This document shows positions 24,332-30,973 of a stretch of DNA of 39,949 nt, piece after piece. The notes below the pieces were generated by a model. It had not been told where the DNA came from, did no database searches, and saw nothing but the letters and a program-made list of their open reading frames with translations. How positions within the stretch are numbered: the first letter of the stretch is position 1; each line of letters opens with the position of its first letter. The DNA lies in NCBI GenBank assembly GCA_030601865.1, contig JAUWAW010000006.1, forward strand, positions 1-39,949, in the 5' to 3' direction. This DNA is from Candidatus Nealsoniibacteriota bacterium. GTDB lineage: Bacteria > Patescibacteriota > Minisyncoccia > Minisyncoccales > JAUWAW01. A program made the translations under genes and the position numbers.

Positions 24332-26341
24332 ATGTTTAAACTGGTTTCGCCATTTAAAATAACCCCCACCCAAAAAGAAGCAGTTGATAAGTTGGCTGCT
24401 GGTCTTAAGAAAGGGTACAGGCACCAAACACTTTTGGGCATTACTGGCTGTGGTAAAACGTTTGTTATGGCTCACCTCATCAAAAAAGCAGGGAAACCGA
24501 CGCTCATAATGTCGCCGAATAAAACATTAGCTGCTCAACTTTACGAAGAATTCCGGGGCTTTTTCCCTGAAAATGCTGTGCATTACTTTGTCTCTTACTA
24601 TGATTATTATCAGCCCGAGGCATATATCCCGCAGACCGATACCTATATCAAAAAAGATGCCAAGATTAACAAAGAGATTGACCGCTTGCGGCACCAGGCA
24701 GTGCAGTCGTTGCTTACCAGGGACGATGTCATCATTATTGCCTCGGTTTCTGCTATTTACAACCTTGGCTCACCTCAAACCTTTCAGAAATTAAAATTAT
24801 TACTCAAAAAGGGCCAAAAAATAACAAAAAGAGGGATTATGGCTCGTTTAGTGGACCTGCAATATGAAAGAAATGACTACCGGTTTGAGCCGGGTATTTT
24901 TAGGATTAGGGCTGATTTTATTGATGTCTGGGAATCATCGGGTAACTATGTTTATCGCATTAAGAATGTGGCTCAAAAGATTGAACAATTACTCAAAATT
25001 GAAGCGCCCTTTGGCAAGAAAGAGCCGGTCCAATCCGTTCATTTCTGGCCGGCCAAATTCTGGCTAACCGAGAAAGAGAAACTTAATATCGCTTTGTCTA
25101 ATATTCGTTTAGAGCTTCAGGAAAGAATGCGAAAACTAAAAAAGCAGGAAAAAATTCTGGAGGCAGAACGTTTGAGACGGAGAACACTCTATGACCTTTC
25201 CTTGATTAAAGAGACCGGCTGGTGTCATGGCATTGAGAATTATTCGGCCCATCTGGAGTTCCGCAAAAAAGGGGACTCACCTTTCACCTTGTTAGATTAC
25301 TATCTTTACCCTGTTAAATCCGCCGAAGGCGGTGCTTCGCCTTTGGCGAAGCAATTTAACAGGGCGAGCGAATTCTTATTGTTTTTGGATGAATCTCATA
25401 TCGGTGTGTCGCAGGTTAGGGGAATGTATCAGGGAGACAAGGCAAGAAAACAGGTTTTGGTTGAGCATGGCTTTCGTTTGCCCTCTTGCTTGGACAACCG
25501 TCCTTTAAAGTTTGAGGAGTTTTTGAAAAAAATTCATCAGGTTGTTTATGTCTCGGCCACGCCAGCCCAGTTTGAGAAAGACAGGTCATCGCAGGTAGTT
25601 GAGCAGTTAATACGGCCCACTGGGCTTTTGGACCCGGATATTGAACTCAAAACCTCCAAGAACCAGATGCTGGATGTGGCGAGTCAAATTCAACAGAGAG
25701 TTGCCAAAGACCAGAGGGTTTTGCTAACGACCTTGACCAAGCGCTTGGCCGAGGCAGTGGCTAAGCATCTTTCAGACCAGGGGATTAAAGCAACTTTCCT
25801 ACATTCAGAAATAAAAACTTTAGAGAGGCCAGGTATTCTGGCTGACCTGCGCCGCGGCAAGTACGATGTTTTAGTAGGCATCAATCTTTTGAGGGAAGGA
25901 CTGGATTTGCCCGAGGTTTCTTTGATTTTAATCTTGGATGCCGACAAGGAAGGGTTTTTGCGCGACAAGACCAGCTTGGTTCAAGTTATGGGTAGAGCTG
26001 CTCGGCATCTTGATGGTCATATTATTATGTATGCTGATAAGGCCACTGGTTCAATGCAGCAGGCCATCAAGGAAGTGGAGCGCCGCCGCCGCATTCAAAA
26101 AGAATATAATAAAAAGCACCATATCACGCCCTCGCCAATTACCAAAAAGGTTAAATTAAGTTTAGTTTCAGAGAAACAAGAGCCAAAAGAAGAGTTTGCC
26201 AAAGAATATTTGAGAGAATTACAAGAGCGGCTGGACCTTGCCCAACGCAACCTCCAATTTGAAAAAGCCGCCCTGCTCCAAAAACAAATTAAAACAACTA
26301 ACGACCTTGAAAAATCTGCGGCAATAGGACATAATAGATAA
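24332..26341 (+). CDS. uvrB: UvrB, excinuclease ABC subunit B
   Basis: The damage-verifying helicase-like ATPase; it receives DNA from UvrA and recruits UvrC. 669 residues from ATG 24332 (MFKLVSPFKITPTQKEAV). The in-frame ATG at 24296 is inside a perfect palindrome and adds non-family residues. Walker A GITGCGKTF (Cys where Ser is usual), beta-hairpin SYYDYYQPEAYIPQTDTYI, DESHIGVSQVRGMYQGD, GFRLPSCLDNRPL, YVSATPAQFE, GINLLREGLDLPEVSL, motif VI QVMGRAARH. C-terminal UVR motif LRELQERLDLAQRNLQFEKAALLQKQI is present. A family A palindrome adds about 19 residues between LLDYY and FLLFLDESH. No SD. Confidence 0.96.
   Translation: MFKLVSPFKITPTQKEAVDKLAAGLKKGYRHQTLLGITGCGKTFVMAHLIKKAGKPTLIMSPNKTLAAQLYEEFRGFFPENAVHYFVSYYDYYQPEAYIPQTDTYIKKDAKINKEIDRLRHQAVQSLLTRDDVIIIASVSAIYNLGSPQTFQKLKLLLKKGQKITKRGIMARLVDLQYERNDYRFEPGIFRIRADFIDVWESSGNYVYRIKNVAQKIEQLLKIEAPFGKKEPVQSVHFWPAKFWLTEKEKLNIALSNIRLELQERMRKLKKQEKILEAERLRRRTLYDLSLIKETGWCHGIENYSAHLEFRKKGDSPFTLLDYYLYPVKSAEGGASPLAKQFNRASEFLLFLDESHIGVSQVRGMYQGDKARKQVLVEHGFRLPSCLDNRPLKFEEFLKKIHQVVYVSATPAQFEKDRSSQVVEQLIRPTGLLDPDIELKTSKNQMLDVASQIQQRVAKDQRVLLTTLTKRLAEAVAKHLSDQGIKATFLHSEIKTLERPGILADLRRGKYDVLVGINLLREGLDLPEVSLILILDADKEGFLRDKTSLVQVMGRAARHLDGHIIMYADKATGSMQQAIKEVERRRRIQKEYNKKHHITPSPITKKVKLSLVSEKQEPKEEFAKEYLRELQERLDLAQRNLQFEKAALLQKQIKTTNDLEKSAAIGHNR
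25309..25364. repeat. Cloverleaf palindromic element, family A, copy 3 (in uvrB)
   Basis: Perfect 11-bp arms CCCTGTTAAAT (25309-25319) and ATTTAACAGGG (25354-25364) enclose CCGCC-GAA-GGCGG (25320-25332, 13 nt) and a 21-nt hairpin with 9-bp stem and TTT loop (25333-25353). It has the same 13 + 21 layout as copy 2 but different stem bases that still pair, so the structure is conserved rather than the sequence. Confidence 0.93.
26307..26335 (+). promoter_or_regulatory. Promoter of the SPFH gene
   Basis: TTGAAA (26307-26312), a 17-nt spacer, CATAAT (26330-26335), inside the last codons of uvrB and about 40 nt before the SPFH start. It shares its hexamers with three other promoters here (28096, 30137, 39750). 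Confidence 0.6.
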
Positions 26342-26374
26342 TCAAGGTCGGAAAAAATATTTTGATTTAAGAAT

Positions 26375-27232
26375 ATGTTAAATACACTTTGGACAATTTT
26401 AGGAGTAATTGTTTTCATTATCATCATCTCCATCAGGCAGATTAGCCAGTATCAAAAGGGAGTCAAGTTTATGATGGGCAAGTACATCGGTTTGATGCAG
26501 CCGGGCTGGAGATTGGTTTTCCCCGTTTTTCAGTCCTATCGCAAAGTTGATTTAAGGGTTAAGGCAGTTGACGTTCCCAGCCAGGAGGCAATTACCAAGG
26601 ACAATATCTCGGTTTCCGTTAACGCTGTTATCTATTACAAGGTGCGCGAGGCGGAAAAAGCGATTTTAGAGGTAGAGGATTATCGCTATGCCATTTCCCA
26701 GTTAGCCCAAACAACTATGCGCAATGCTGTTGGCCAGGTTGGTTTGGACGAACTCCTGAGCCAGAGAGACAGGGTTTCAGAAAGCATCAGAGTCGTTATA
26801 GACAAAGCCAGCGACCCCTGGGGTATTAAAGTTGACAGCGTGGAGCTAAAAGACATTATCCTGCCCGAGGAAATGAAAAGAACCATTGGCAAGCAGGCAG
26901 AGGCAGAGCGGGAGAAAAGAGCCATCATTATTAAAGCCCAGGGCGAGGTGATTGCTGCTGACAATATGGCCAAAGCGGCCCAGATTTTGGCCGGTTCTCC
27001 GGGCGCTCTTCATTTAAGAACCCTGCAGTCAATTAACGATATAAGTTCTGATAAGTCAAATACCATTATCTTTGCTGTGCCTCTGGAAGTATTGAGGGCC
27101 TTTGATGGGTTGGGCAAAAAGGTTGTTGGCGCAAAACCAAAGCAGGGTTCACCCCAGCAAACCCTGCCCCCAGAAAATCCGTTGCCAGAAAATCCGTTGC
27201 CAGAGGCCCAAACAAAAATTGAACTCCAATAA
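26375..27232 (+). CDS. SPFH/Band 7 (slipin, stomatin-like) membrane protein
   Basis: The product has 285 residues. N-terminal membrane helix (LNTLWTILGVIVFIIIISI), then the SPFH domain (ISQYQKGVKFMMGKYIGLMQPGW, VDLRVKAVDVPSQEAITKDNISVSVNAVIYYKV, RNAVGQVGLDELLSQRDRV, WGIKVDSVELKDIILPEEMKRTI), an Ala/Glu-rich helix (KQAEAEREKRAIIIKAQGEVIAA) and a Pro-rich tail with NPLPE repeats. Slipins form membrane-associated oligomers, usually with an NfeD partner; none is encoded here. Own promoter in the end of uvrB; no SD. Confidence 0.93.
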   Translation: MLNTLWTILGVIVFIIIISIRQISQYQKGVKFMMGKYIGLMQPGWRLVFPVFQSYRKVDLRVKAVDVPSQEAITKDNISVSVNAVIYYKVREAEKAILEVEDYRYAISQLAQTTMRNAVGQVGLDELLSQRDRVSESIRVVIDKASDPWGIKVDSVELKDIILPEEMKRTIGKQAEAEREKRAIIIKAQGEVIAADNMAKAAQILAGSPGALHLRTLQSINDISSDKSNTIIFAVPLEVLRAFDGLGKKVVGAKPKQGSPQQTLPPENPLPENPLPEAQTKIELQ

Positions 27233-27260
27233 CTTATCCCACAAGACCGGCTTTGGCGCA

Positions 27261-27320
27261 ATGTCCGCCTGGCTCACTGTTGATGATATTAATAACATTA
27301 AAAAGGACTTGATAAAATAA
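27261..27320 (+). CDS. Possible 19-residue peptide
   Basis: ATG 27261 (MSAWLTVDDINNIKKDLIK) has no SD but a protein-like composition, and a TTGATA-16-TAAAAT promoter (27309-27336) for the next gene lies at its end. It could be the remnant C-terminus of a lost protein. Confidence 0.2.
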   Translation: MSAWLTVDDINNIKKDLIK

Positions 27321-27407
27321 GTACAGTGTGTAAAATAAACTGTCCCGGTTCAAGGGTTTTGGGTCAAAATTCGGAAGTGATTCGGAGGTCAGAAAGGAGT
27401 GTTTCTT

Positions 27408-27950
27408 ATGAAGGAAGCGGTAGGTGTTAGTGAAGGTTTGTTGCAAGGAGTGCAAAACCGTCTAAGGGAAGCCATAAAGGGTGATAGTGATTTTGACGCT
27501 GATTTCTTTTTTGAAAGGATAGTCAAGCTCTTAGCAGGCAATGCCAACAGTCAGTATCTCTTCGACGTCCTCTCATGGATGTATCTCGGTTTGGAGGTGG
27601 GGCATAAAATTCTGTCCCGGGTTCTTCCTGAAGATAAGTATCTTGAGGTTTGTGGCAGAGGGGTAAACCCAGAGCAAATAGCAGAGATAGTAGGTGGCAT
27701 AAAAACAAGCATGGCGGATTGTCATCCTTACTGCGAGAAAGTAGAGGACTGCCTGCCTGGGCAGGTAGATAGAGCATACCGGGCCATGGGCGAGGAAGAA
27801 AGGGAAGGTTTCCTCCAGTTGTTGGCTGAGATGGCAGCAGAGATAAGCAAATTAAGCATGGCGCTACCTGGAACGCCAATCATCGTAGCGAAAAAAGGAA
27901 GTGCCAATCTCGACCCGGCCGGCGAAGAAGAGGACAGGGACCCTAATTAG
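27408..27950 (+). CDS. Hypothetical soluble protein, 180 residues
   Basis: I do not recognise a family. Start at ATG 27408 with AAAGGAG 9-10 nt upstream; the in-frame GTG at 27399 is part of that SD. Mostly helical and acidic (LLQGVQNRLREAIKG, ADFFFERIVKLLAGN, SQYLFDVLSWMYLGLEVGHKIL, GFLQLLAEMAAEISKL). No signal peptide. A CPxC-like trio (DCHPYCEKVEDC) might bind metal. The DCLPGQVD codons contain a CTGCCTGGGCAG palindrome, perhaps another small insertion. Higher GC and strong SD compared with the neighbouring core genes suggest a separate origin. Confidence 0.6.
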   Translation: MKEAVGVSEGLLQGVQNRLREAIKGDSDFDADFFFERIVKLLAGNANSQYLFDVLSWMYLGLEVGHKILSRVLPEDKYLEVCGRGVNPEQIAEIVGGIKTSMADCHPYCEKVEDCLPGQVDRAYRAMGEEEREGFLQLLAEMAAEISKLSMALPGTPIIVAKKGSANLDPAGEEEDRDPN

Positions 27951-27974
27951 TACCTTAAAATAACATCTAATAGT

Positions 27975-28025
27975 AGGAGATTGGGCAATTCTTGGCCTGA
28001 AGTTGGCAGAATTGCTCAATCTCCT
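27975..28025. terminator. 17-nt inverted repeat downstream of the 27.4 kb gene
   Basis: AGGAGATTGGGCAATTC (27975-27991) pairs with 28009-28025 (one mismatch) around a 17-nt loop, 25 nt after the stop. The T-run is weak, so terminator function is tentative. Confidence 0.5.
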
Positions 28026-28095
28026 AAACCTCAAGTTTGAGACATTAAGTTTCCCCAAAAGCTCCCCTGAGCTTTTTTGTTTTCCCAAGCAAGTA

Positions 28096-28124
28096 TTGAA
28101 AAACCCCCAAAAAAGAGGCATAAT
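28096..28124 (+). promoter_or_regulatory. Repeated promoter motif, copy 1
   Basis: TTGAAA (28096-28101), a 17-nt spacer AACCCCCAAAAAAGAGG and CATAAT (28119-28124). The whole 29 nt is identical to 30137-30165. It lies 72 nt before the HTH/Doc genes, with a second TTGACT promoter (28141) between. Confidence 0.6.
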
Positions 28125-28158
28125 AAACCGAAACCCTCCCTTGACTATTCTTTTAACC

Positions 28159-28189
28159 TATGTTAACTTGTTCTGTAGTGGTTAACATA
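28159..28189 (+). promoter_or_regulatory. Operator-like inverted repeat of the HTH/Doc operon
   Basis: TATGTTAAC (28159-28167) and GTTAACATA (28181-28189) are perfect inverted half-sites overlapping the -10 region of a TTGACT (28141-28146) promoter. This is the expected layout for autorepression by the antitoxin. Confidence 0.65.
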
Positions 28190-28195
28190 AAATTT

Positions 28196-28453
28196 ATGAA
28201 AAACAAAAGATTTCTTTCAACAACTGAATTGGCAAAAATGTTGGGCATTAGCCGCATAGCCGTTTTTAAACAAATTAAAAAGGGTAAAATGAAGGCCAAA
28301 AAAGTTGGCAGGAATTACGTTATTGACAAAAAGGATTTAGGAGGCGTATTTAAAACAAAATTGAGCGCAAAAGAAAAGGCAGAAATTAAAAAAGCGGTTA
28401 AAAAGGTCGTTAAAGAATATGGTGTAACATTAAAATTGCTTGGTCGAACATGA
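28196..28453 (+). CDS. HTH (excisionase/MerR-like) antitoxin of a Doc-type pair
   Basis: The product has 85 residues from ATG 28196; the upstream ATG at 28160 lies inside the operator. N-terminal helix-turn-helix of excisionase type (FLSTTELAKMLGISRIAVFKQIKKGKMKAKKVGRNYVIDKKDL), which binds DNA, then a Lys/Glu helix (SAKEKAEIKKAVKKVVKEYG) likely to bind the toxin. The stop overlaps the toxin start (ATGA). Partner and operator make a type II toxin-antitoxin role likely. Confidence 0.75.
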   Translation: MKNKRFLSTTELAKMLGISRIAVFKQIKKGKMKAKKVGRNYVIDKKDLGGVFKTKLSAKEKAEIKKAVKKVVKEYGVTLKLLGRT

Positions 28454-28869
28454 TAAAAAAGTTGTCCGTTTTGGACGTTAAGCAGATTGCCTTCTGGTTA
28501 GCCAGAGAAGTGATGACCTATGATGAGCCAATTCCTGATTTTACCACTCGTTTTCCTAATATTTTAGAAAGTTGTCTCTTAGTGCCTTTTCAAACATTTA
28601 CCAAAAAGCCGCTTTACAAAGGACTATTGTCAAAAGCGGCAATTCTTTTTTATTTAATGATTAAAAACCATCCTTTTCAAAACGGCAACAAAAGAATTGC
28701 CATGACTACTTTATTTGTTTTTCTCTACCTAAACAAAAAATGGCTGAAAATTGACAACAAAAAACTTTACAATTTTGTTGTTTGGGTTGCTGAAAGCCCA
28801 AGAGAACTAAAAACAGAAACCGTCCAAGCCATTGAAACCTTCTTAAAAACTTATCTGGTAGGCCTGTAA
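28450..28869 (+). CDS. Doc/Fic-fold toxin
   Basis: The product has 139 residues. The Fic/Doc motif is NHPFQNGNKRIA (about residues 77-88), close to Doc HxFxxxNKR, with the catalytic His, Phe, Asn, Lys and Arg all present. Upstream, SKAAILFYLMIKNHPF and downstream TLFVFLYLNKKWL fit the Doc helical core. Doc phosphorylates EF-Tu; Fic relatives AMPylate other targets. The GNKR ending suits a Doc kinase. Translationally coupled to the HTH gene. Confidence 0.85.
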   Translation: MIKKLSVLDVKQIAFWLAREVMTYDEPIPDFTTRFPNILESCLLVPFQTFTKKPLYKGLLSKAAILFYLMIKNHPFQNGNKRIAMTTLFVFLYLNKKWLKIDNKKLYNFVVWVAESPRELKTETVQAIETFLKTYLVGL

Positions 28870-28884
28870 TAAACCCAAAAACCT

Positions 28885-28944
28885 ATGCCCAACCAATTTT
28901 ATAAACCCAAAAAAGAAGTTGAAAATAAGCTAAAAATCTGCTAA
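28885..28944 (+). pseudogene. Short relic of a MPxQFYKPKKEV-type small protein
   Basis: ATG 28885 opens MPNQFYKPKKEVENKLKIC and stops. Similar openings occur at 30791 (MPKPKKEVKKRF) and 30940 (MPKQFYKLK), suggesting decayed copies of one small gene family. Its end overlaps the promoter of the next gene. Confidence 0.3.
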
Positions 28945-28947
28945 TAT
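28919..28947 (+). promoter_or_regulatory. Promoter of the SDH_sah gene
   Basis: TTGAAA (28919-28924), a 17-nt spacer, TAATAT (28942-28947), with the ATG 13 nt further on; nearly leaderless and without SD. Confidence 0.55.
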
Positions 28948-28959
28948 ATAGTAAAAAAT

Positions 28960-29982
28960 ATGCCTAAAAAAGAATTAATAGAACAAATTGAGAAAGCGCG
29001 CAATTCAAAGGTTATTACTTACATAACCAGTGATAGAAAGGGTCCGGTTAATGCCCGGATTGCTATGGATATAATTCCAATTTTCAGCAAGCAATTACGG
29101 CAAATCGGAAAAGTGCCGCAAATTGACTTATTTTTATACTCAACCGGCGGCGATACAATGGTGCCCTGGCGTTTGGTTTCAATGATTCGCGAATACTGCG
29201 ATAAGTTTTCTGTTTTAGTGCCATATAAAGCCCATTCAGCAGCCACTATGATTGCTTTGGGCGCTGATGAAATTGTAATGAGTGATTTGTCCGAGCTTTC
29301 ACCAATTGACCCTTCAACAGCCAATATTTTCAATCCACAAGACCCAAAAAATCCTCAAAACAGGATTCCTATTTCAACCGAAGAAGTAATGTCTTATTTT
29401 GACTTAGCTAAAAAAGTGGGCATCAAAGATGAAAAAGAATTGGCAGAAATTTTCAGGAAGTTTATAGATGCCAAACCTCAAATTCATCCTCTGGCGCTCG
29501 GCAATGTCAACCGAACACACAACCTTATTCGTATTTTGGCAACCCGGCTTCTGAAATCCCACAAACAGCCAATGCCAGAAGAAGAAATTAAAAAAATTGT
29601 TGACTATTTAACTGAAAAACTTTACTCCCACCAGTATTTTATCGGTAGAAAAGAAGCAAAAAATGATTTAGGGATTAAGACAATTACTTATGCTGATGAA
29701 AATTTGGCTCAAATAATGACCCAACTTTTTGAAGAATATCAAAAAGAAATGGAACTTGGCAAACTATGGAATCCAGAAAACGAGCTTGGTGAGAACCAGG
29801 TACTTAACAAAAAGGATTATAAAATTGCCTCAATTGAGTCAACCCAGAAAGAAAACCTTTTTGAACTCGTCATTGAATACAAAAAAGGTCAAATTCAAAT
29901 CACCCAACAAACCCCCCAAGGCCCAATCCAAGTGCCGCAAGATAAGGTAATGTGGCGAGTAATTGCACAGGGGTGGAAATAA
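28960..29982 (+). CDS. SDH_sah (serine dehydrogenase proteinase family) ClpP/crotonase-fold protein
   Basis: The product has 340 residues. It matches the SDH_sah family, membrane-less relatives of SppA/ClpP serine proteases: ITSDRKGPVNARIAMDIIPIFSKQL, LFLYSTGGDTMVPWRLVSMIREY, then VPYKAHSAATMIALGADEIVM (nucleophile Ser expected in HSAAT) and LSELSPIDPS. A C-terminal half (about 165-340) with conserved PQIHPLALGNVNRTHNLIRIL and a helical tail is usual for the family. Substrate unknown; a role in protein quality control is inferred. Own promoter; followed by a REP-like element and a terminator. Confidence 0.9.
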   Translation: MPKKELIEQIEKARNSKVITYITSDRKGPVNARIAMDIIPIFSKQLRQIGKVPQIDLFLYSTGGDTMVPWRLVSMIREYCDKFSVLVPYKAHSAATMIALGADEIVMSDLSELSPIDPSTANIFNPQDPKNPQNRIPISTEEVMSYFDLAKKVGIKDEKELAEIFRKFIDAKPQIHPLALGNVNRTHNLIRILATRLLKSHKQPMPEEEIKKIVDYLTEKLYSHQYFIGRKEAKNDLGIKTITYADENLAQIMTQLFEEYQKEMELGKLWNPENELGENQVLNKKDYKIASIESTQKENLFELVIEYKKGQIQITQQTPQGPIQVPQDKVMWRVIAQGWK

Positions 29983-30025
29983 TCAAGAAAATTTGATGAC
30001 AGAAGAACACAGCAAAGCTTTAGAT

Positions 30026-30090
30026 GAAAAATGGGGACGTTTCTGATTGTAGCTTAGATCTTGAGAAAAATGAGAAACGTCCCGATTTTC
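30026..30090. repeat. REP-like element X with long inverted repeat
   Basis: GGGACGTTTCT (30034-30044) and AGAAACGTCCC (30073-30083) pair perfectly, flanked by GAAAAATG and CGATTTTC. The left side is the same type as the elements at 16644 and 34432, resembling repeats associated with REP-family (Y1) transposases. Confidence 0.6.
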
Positions 30091-30095
30091 CCCTT

Positions 30096-30122
30096 AAAGG
30101 CCCTTCTTTTGTGGGCCTTTTT
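30096..30122 (+). terminator. Rho-independent terminator
   Basis: AAAGGCCC (30096-30103) pairs with GGGCCTTT (30113-30120) and is followed by further T. It ends transcription from the SDH_sah gene. Confidence 0.85.
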
Positions 30123-30136
30123 ACTTGCTCCGTCTC

Positions 30137-30165
30137 TTGAAAAACCCCCAAAAAAGAGGCATAAT
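30137..30165 (+). promoter_or_regulatory. Repeated promoter motif, copy 2
   Basis: TTGAAA, 17-nt spacer, CATAAT, identical in all 29 positions to copy 1 at 28096. It lies 74 nt before the broken DUF3800 gene. Confidence 0.6.
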
Positions 30166-30238
30166 ACACTAAACCATCATCACCAAAACCTTTGCCTTCA
30201 GCTTCAAAGAAAACAAATTGATATAGACCTATAAAACT

Positions 30239-30606
30239 ATGCGAAAACTCTATACTTATGTTGACGAAACAGGACAAGATACAAAAGGTAATATGACACA
30301 CGTGCTTATATTGATCTCACAATCCTTACCACAGCAAAGGCAATTTTAGAAAAAGCAAAATCACCGTATCAGGCGACTGTGTTTGTAGATGGTCTCAAGC
30401 GGTCAGAGTGATACCGATTTGCTGCTGGCTTACGTAAATTAAGGGTAAAAGTTCGGAAAGTACGTGGCATCAGAGAGCAATCCGATGAATTTGCGCGCCT
30501 AGCTAATACTATAGCTGGTCTTGTTCGGGATGCTTTAGAAGGAGATGAGATAATGAAAGAATTTTACGAAAAAGCCAAGCGAAGCAAGATTATTAAAGAA
30601 GTTTAG
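30239..30606 (+). pseudogene. DUF3800 gene remnant (internal deletion, frameshift and in-frame TGA)
   Basis: DUF3800 proteins have an RNase H-like fold. The start (MRKLYTYVDETGQDTKGN) is the conserved first strand with its acidic residue. After about 20 codons the middle of the protein is missing and the frame changes near 30298. The C-terminal part then reads TILTTAKAILEKAKSPYQATVFVDGLKRSE-[TGA 30419-30421]-YRFAAGLRKLRVKVRKVRGIREQSDEFARLANTIAGLVRDAL and ends at TAG 30606. The TGA probably replaces a TGG (Trp). As UGA is a stop elsewhere in the window, this is a decayed gene rather than recoding. Confidence 0.75.
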
Positions 30607-30611
30607 GCAAA

Positions 30612-30754
30612 GAAAAACCCCCGTTTAAGGGGGAACAGCCTAGCCATTACGGCGACCAACCCAAGAGTTTTTGCTCTCCGCAGACGTGACTGCGAAAGGG
30701 AAGTATTCGGCTGCAACTTTATTCTTATATTACCAAATTACCATAACTTGTCAA
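30612..30754 (-). ncRNA. Candidate small structured RNA with own promoter and terminator
   Basis: Minus strand: TTGACA (30754-30749), 17-19 nt, AATATA/TATAAG (30731-30724), then a GC-rich stretch of about 100 nt in an AT-rich region. It ends in a strong terminator (CCCCC-TTAAAC-GGGGG, 30633-30618, then TTTTTC). Within it: GCAGCC pairs with GGCTGT (enclosing stem), CGCAG-TCACGT-CTGCG, AGAG-CAAAAA-CTCT, and GCC-GTAAT-GGC. No open frame. It does not look like 5S, tmRNA, SRP or RNase P RNA. It starts beyond the 3' end of the DUF3800 remnant; DUF3800 genes are known to have associated structured RNA motifs, but a match is not shown. Confidence 0.5.
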
Positions 30755-30790
30755 GCCCAATTATCCCCAAGTTCAAGAAATTTGAGAAAT

Positions 30791-30938
30791 ATGCCCAAAC
30801 CCAAGAAAGAAGTCAAAAAACGATTCCAAAAAACCTAAAGACCCCAAACCCTACGCCCACGCCGAATACTGGGAATGCCCCACCTGCTACTGGCATCCCA
30901 AAAACACAAAAATTCCCCCTCTAAAACTAAAAAAATAA
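30791..30938 (+). pseudogene. Small CxxC protein gene with a frame break
   Basis: ATG 30791 reads MPKPKKEVKKRFQKT and stops. In the +1 frame the text continues from the A-run near 30826 as KKPKDPKPYAHAEYWECPTCYWHPKNTK...LKLKK to TAA 30936-30938. Joined, this is a basic protein of about 49 residues with one CPTC pair. One base at the A-run decides whether it is a pseudogene, a sequencing error or a frameshift product. Confidence 0.4.
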
Positions 30939-30973
30939 AATGCCAAAGCAATTTTATAAACTAAAATAGGAAT

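Noticed and set aside
30612-30754. 5S rRNA, SRP RNA, tmRNA or RNase P RNA
   Set aside because: None of the conserved sequence blocks of these RNAs could be found in the candidate.
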